Shown: piece after piece, positions 4,430-5,837 of the stretch
Layout of the letters: each line of letters starts with the position of its first letter
Numbering within the stretch: the stretch's first letter is position 1
Origin: Comamonadaceae bacterium UBA2334
GTDB lineage: Bacteria; Pseudomonadota; Gammaproteobacteria; Burkholderiales; Burkholderiaceae_C
Direction: 5' to 3'
Assembly: GCA_002344885.1 (NCBI GenBank)
Contig: DDUQ01000079.1
Coordinates: 103,028-108,864 of the forward strand
DNA length: 5,837 bases
The notes under the pieces: generated by a model
The model's database searches: none
What the model was told of the DNA's origin: nothing
The model's input: the letters and a program-made list of their open reading frames with translations, nothing else
Translations under genes and position numbers: made by a program

Positions 4430-5837
4430 TGTCCCGCATCACCCCCCCCACCCAGTTGCTCGCCCCTACGCCGCGCACCTTCCTCAGACTCACCCTGCTC
4501 AACGCTGCACGCCAGGCAACTGTCGCCATCGCACTAGCTGCCAGCTGCGCTCACTTGCCGGCATTTGCCCAGTTTGCCCCTGGCGGTGCTGCGCCGCAGG
4601 GCATGGAGGCCGTTACCTATAGCCGTGGCACACCTCCAACCATGCCTGCTGCCCTGCCAGGCCAGGCTGGCATCCCCCAGCCCGGCATGCAACCCGGCAC
4701 CCCTGCGTTGCTGCAGGGCCCCGAGGCCGCCTTGCCTGATGTTGACGGCCGCTTCCCCACCGCACAGTCACCCGCCACCCCCAGGCCAATGCCCAGCCAG
4801 TTCCAGCAGTTCGTCAGGCTGTCCACCGGGCAAGACCTCCAACCCTACGGCCACCAGTTCTTCACCACCCCGCGCAACTACGCCCCCGTCACCAACGTGG
4901 CCGCACCCGGCAACTACCTCATCGGCCCGGGTGACGAAGTCCAGCTCCAGGTCTGGGGCGGGTTCGACCTTTCCAGCCGCCTCACTGTCGACCGCAACGG
5001 CCAGCTGCAAATCCCCAAGGTCGGCGTGGTCAACCTCACCGGTGTGCGGGCCGACCAGCTCAGCGGCGTCCTCCGCGCCCAGCTGGCCAAGGTCTTCACC
5101 CAGGTCGAGGTCTCAGCCAGCCTGTCCAAGCTGCGCAGCATACAGGTCTACGTGGTCGGCCAGGCCGTCAAGCCCGGCACCCACACCCTGTCGGGCCTCA
5201 GCACCCTGGTCAATGCCCTGTTTGCCAGCGGTGGCCCTGGCCCCAACGGCAGCATGCGCCACATCGAGCTGCGCCGGGGCACCCAGGTCGTCACCCGGCT
5301 AGACCTGTACGCCTTCCTCGCCCAGGGCGACAAATCGGGCGACACCCCCCTGCAGGCAGGCGATGTCATCGTCATCCCCCCCGCAGGCCCCCGCGTAGCA
5401 GTCGCCGGCGCTTTCGACCACCCTGCCATTTACGAGCTCAAAGGCACCACCACCGTGCAGCAGCTGCTCGCCATCGGCGGCGGTGTACCGTCATTGGCCA
5501 CCACCGAAAAAGCTCTGCTCGAGCGCATCATCCCCACCGCCACCCCACCGCGGCAGGTCCAGCAGCTGGCCCTGGCCGGTGCAGGTTTGCAAACCCCCCT
5601 GCAAGATGGCGACATCCTCACCCTCGTCGGCATTTCCCAGGGCTTTGCCAACGCCGTCACCCTCAAAGGCAACGTGGCTTACCCCCTGCGTCACGCCTGG
5701 CGCAGCGGCATGCGCGTGCTAGACCTCATCCCCGACGCCCAAGCCCTCATCACCCAAGACTATTACAAAAATCAAAACAGCCTGGTGCAGGCCATGCTGC
5801 CCGACGGCAAGCTGCCCAACCAGCCCAACCAGCCCAA
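4429..5837 (+). CDS. Wza/WbfF-like polysaccharide export protein with SLBB domains (3' partial)
   Basis: The frame is open without a stop from ATG 4429 to the window end, 469 codons. A long N-terminus with several Arg precedes a hydrophobic segment (ATVAIALAAS) and two possible processing sites: signal peptidase I at AFA|Q (after residue 47) or a weak lipobox AASC with Cys40. E. coli Wza is a lipoprotein. Residues about 50-125 are a Pro/Gly/Gln/Ala-rich linker. The poly-export domain starts at NYLIGPGDEVQLQVWGG (162-178). A first SLBB domain begins at SIQVYVVGQAVKPGTHTLSG (237-256), a second near R322 (RVAVAGAFDHPAIYEL) and a third near 409 (AVTLKGNVAYPL). The family forms the outer-membrane ring through which capsule or exopolysaccharide leaves the cell. 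Already longer than E. coli Wza (about 380 residues), it is more like the extended WbfF/OtnA form I recall from Vibrio. Base composition is GC- and C-rich like the PAP2 part just upstream. Confidence 0.93.
   Translation, partial: MSRITPPTQLLAPTPRTFLRLTLLNAARQATVAIALAASCAHLPAFAQFAPGGAAPQGMEAVTYSRGTPPTMPAALPGQAGIPQPGMQPGTPALLQGPEAALPDVDGRFPTAQSPATPRPMPSQFQQFVRLSTGQDLQPYGHQFFTTPRNYAPVTNVAAPGNYLIGPGDEVQLQVWGGFDLSSRLTVDRNGQLQIPKVGVVNLTGVRADQLSGVLRAQLAKVFTQVEVSASLSKLRSIQVYVVGQAVKPGTHTLSGLSTLVNALFASGGPGPNGSMRHIELRRGTQVVTRLDLYAFLAQGDKSGDTPLQAGDVIVIPPAGPRVAVAGAFDHPAIYELKGTTTVQQLLAIGGGVPSLATTEKALLERIIPTATPPRQVQQLALAGAGLQTPLQDGDILTLVGISQGFANAVTLKGNVAYPLRHAWRSGMRVLDLIPDAQALITQDYYKNQNSLVQAMLPDGKLPNQPNQP
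5815..5837 (+). repeat. In-frame 9-base tandem repeat (Pro-Asn-Gln) at the window edge
   Basis: CCCAACCAG occurs at 5815-5823 and 5824-5832 and begins a third time at 5833-5837, where the window ends. It keeps the reading frame and encodes Pro-Asn-Gln units inside the Wza-like protein, probably a flexible linker between domains. The copy number cannot be known from this window. Confidence 0.7.

Noticed and set aside
4565..5302. Open + strand frame of 245 codons inside the Wza-like gene
   Set aside because: Its translation is almost only Pro, Ser, Ala and Arg, the typical result of reading a GC-rich gene out of frame. The frame from 4429 shows clear poly-export and SLBB motifs instead.

Overview
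This window is part of a surface-polysaccharide (exopolysaccharide or capsule) secretion locus of the yjbEFGH/gfcABCD type. It most likely comes from a betaproteobacterium of the Burkholderiales. That assignment is a loose inference from GC-rich, C-ending codon use and the style of the proteins; no rRNA or housekeeping marker is present. All genes lie on the + strand.

Layout: (1) bases 2-172 are the 3' end of a Ser/Gly/Thr-rich small protein gene resembling GfcA/YjbE. (2) A strong intrinsic terminator with a nine-T tract lies at 189-224. (3) A YjbF/GfcB-family gene ends at 896. Its first ATG is at 276, but a clear lipoprotein signal with a lipobox is encoded in frame upstream, and no ordinary start codon serves it. 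(4) A 1178-codon gene at 893-4429 overlaps YjbF by ATGA. It encodes a GfcC/YjbG module, a complete YjbH/GfcD outer-membrane module and a C-terminal PAP2 phosphatase domain in one exported polypeptide. (5) A Wza/WbfF-like polysaccharide export protein with several SLBB domains starts at 4429 and runs off the window end. Its stop/start overlap with the fusion gene is TGATG.

The genes probably work together in late steps of polysaccharide export. The Wza-like protein would form the outer-membrane conduit. The GfcC module (Wza-like beta-grasp folds in E. coli GfcC) and the YjbH barrel would work beside it, and YjbF would be an outer-membrane-anchored lipoprotein. The fused PAP2 domain adds a possible periplasmic phosphatase, perhaps acting on a lipid or sugar phosphate.

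The most notable points are the three-part fusion, a base-composition step near 3750 where the PAP2 part begins (about 45-65% GC before, about 67-77% after in most lines counted by hand), and the missing start of the YjbF lipoprotein directly behind a T9 terminator tract. No CRISPR array, tRNA, rRNA, insertion sequence or phage gene is visible.
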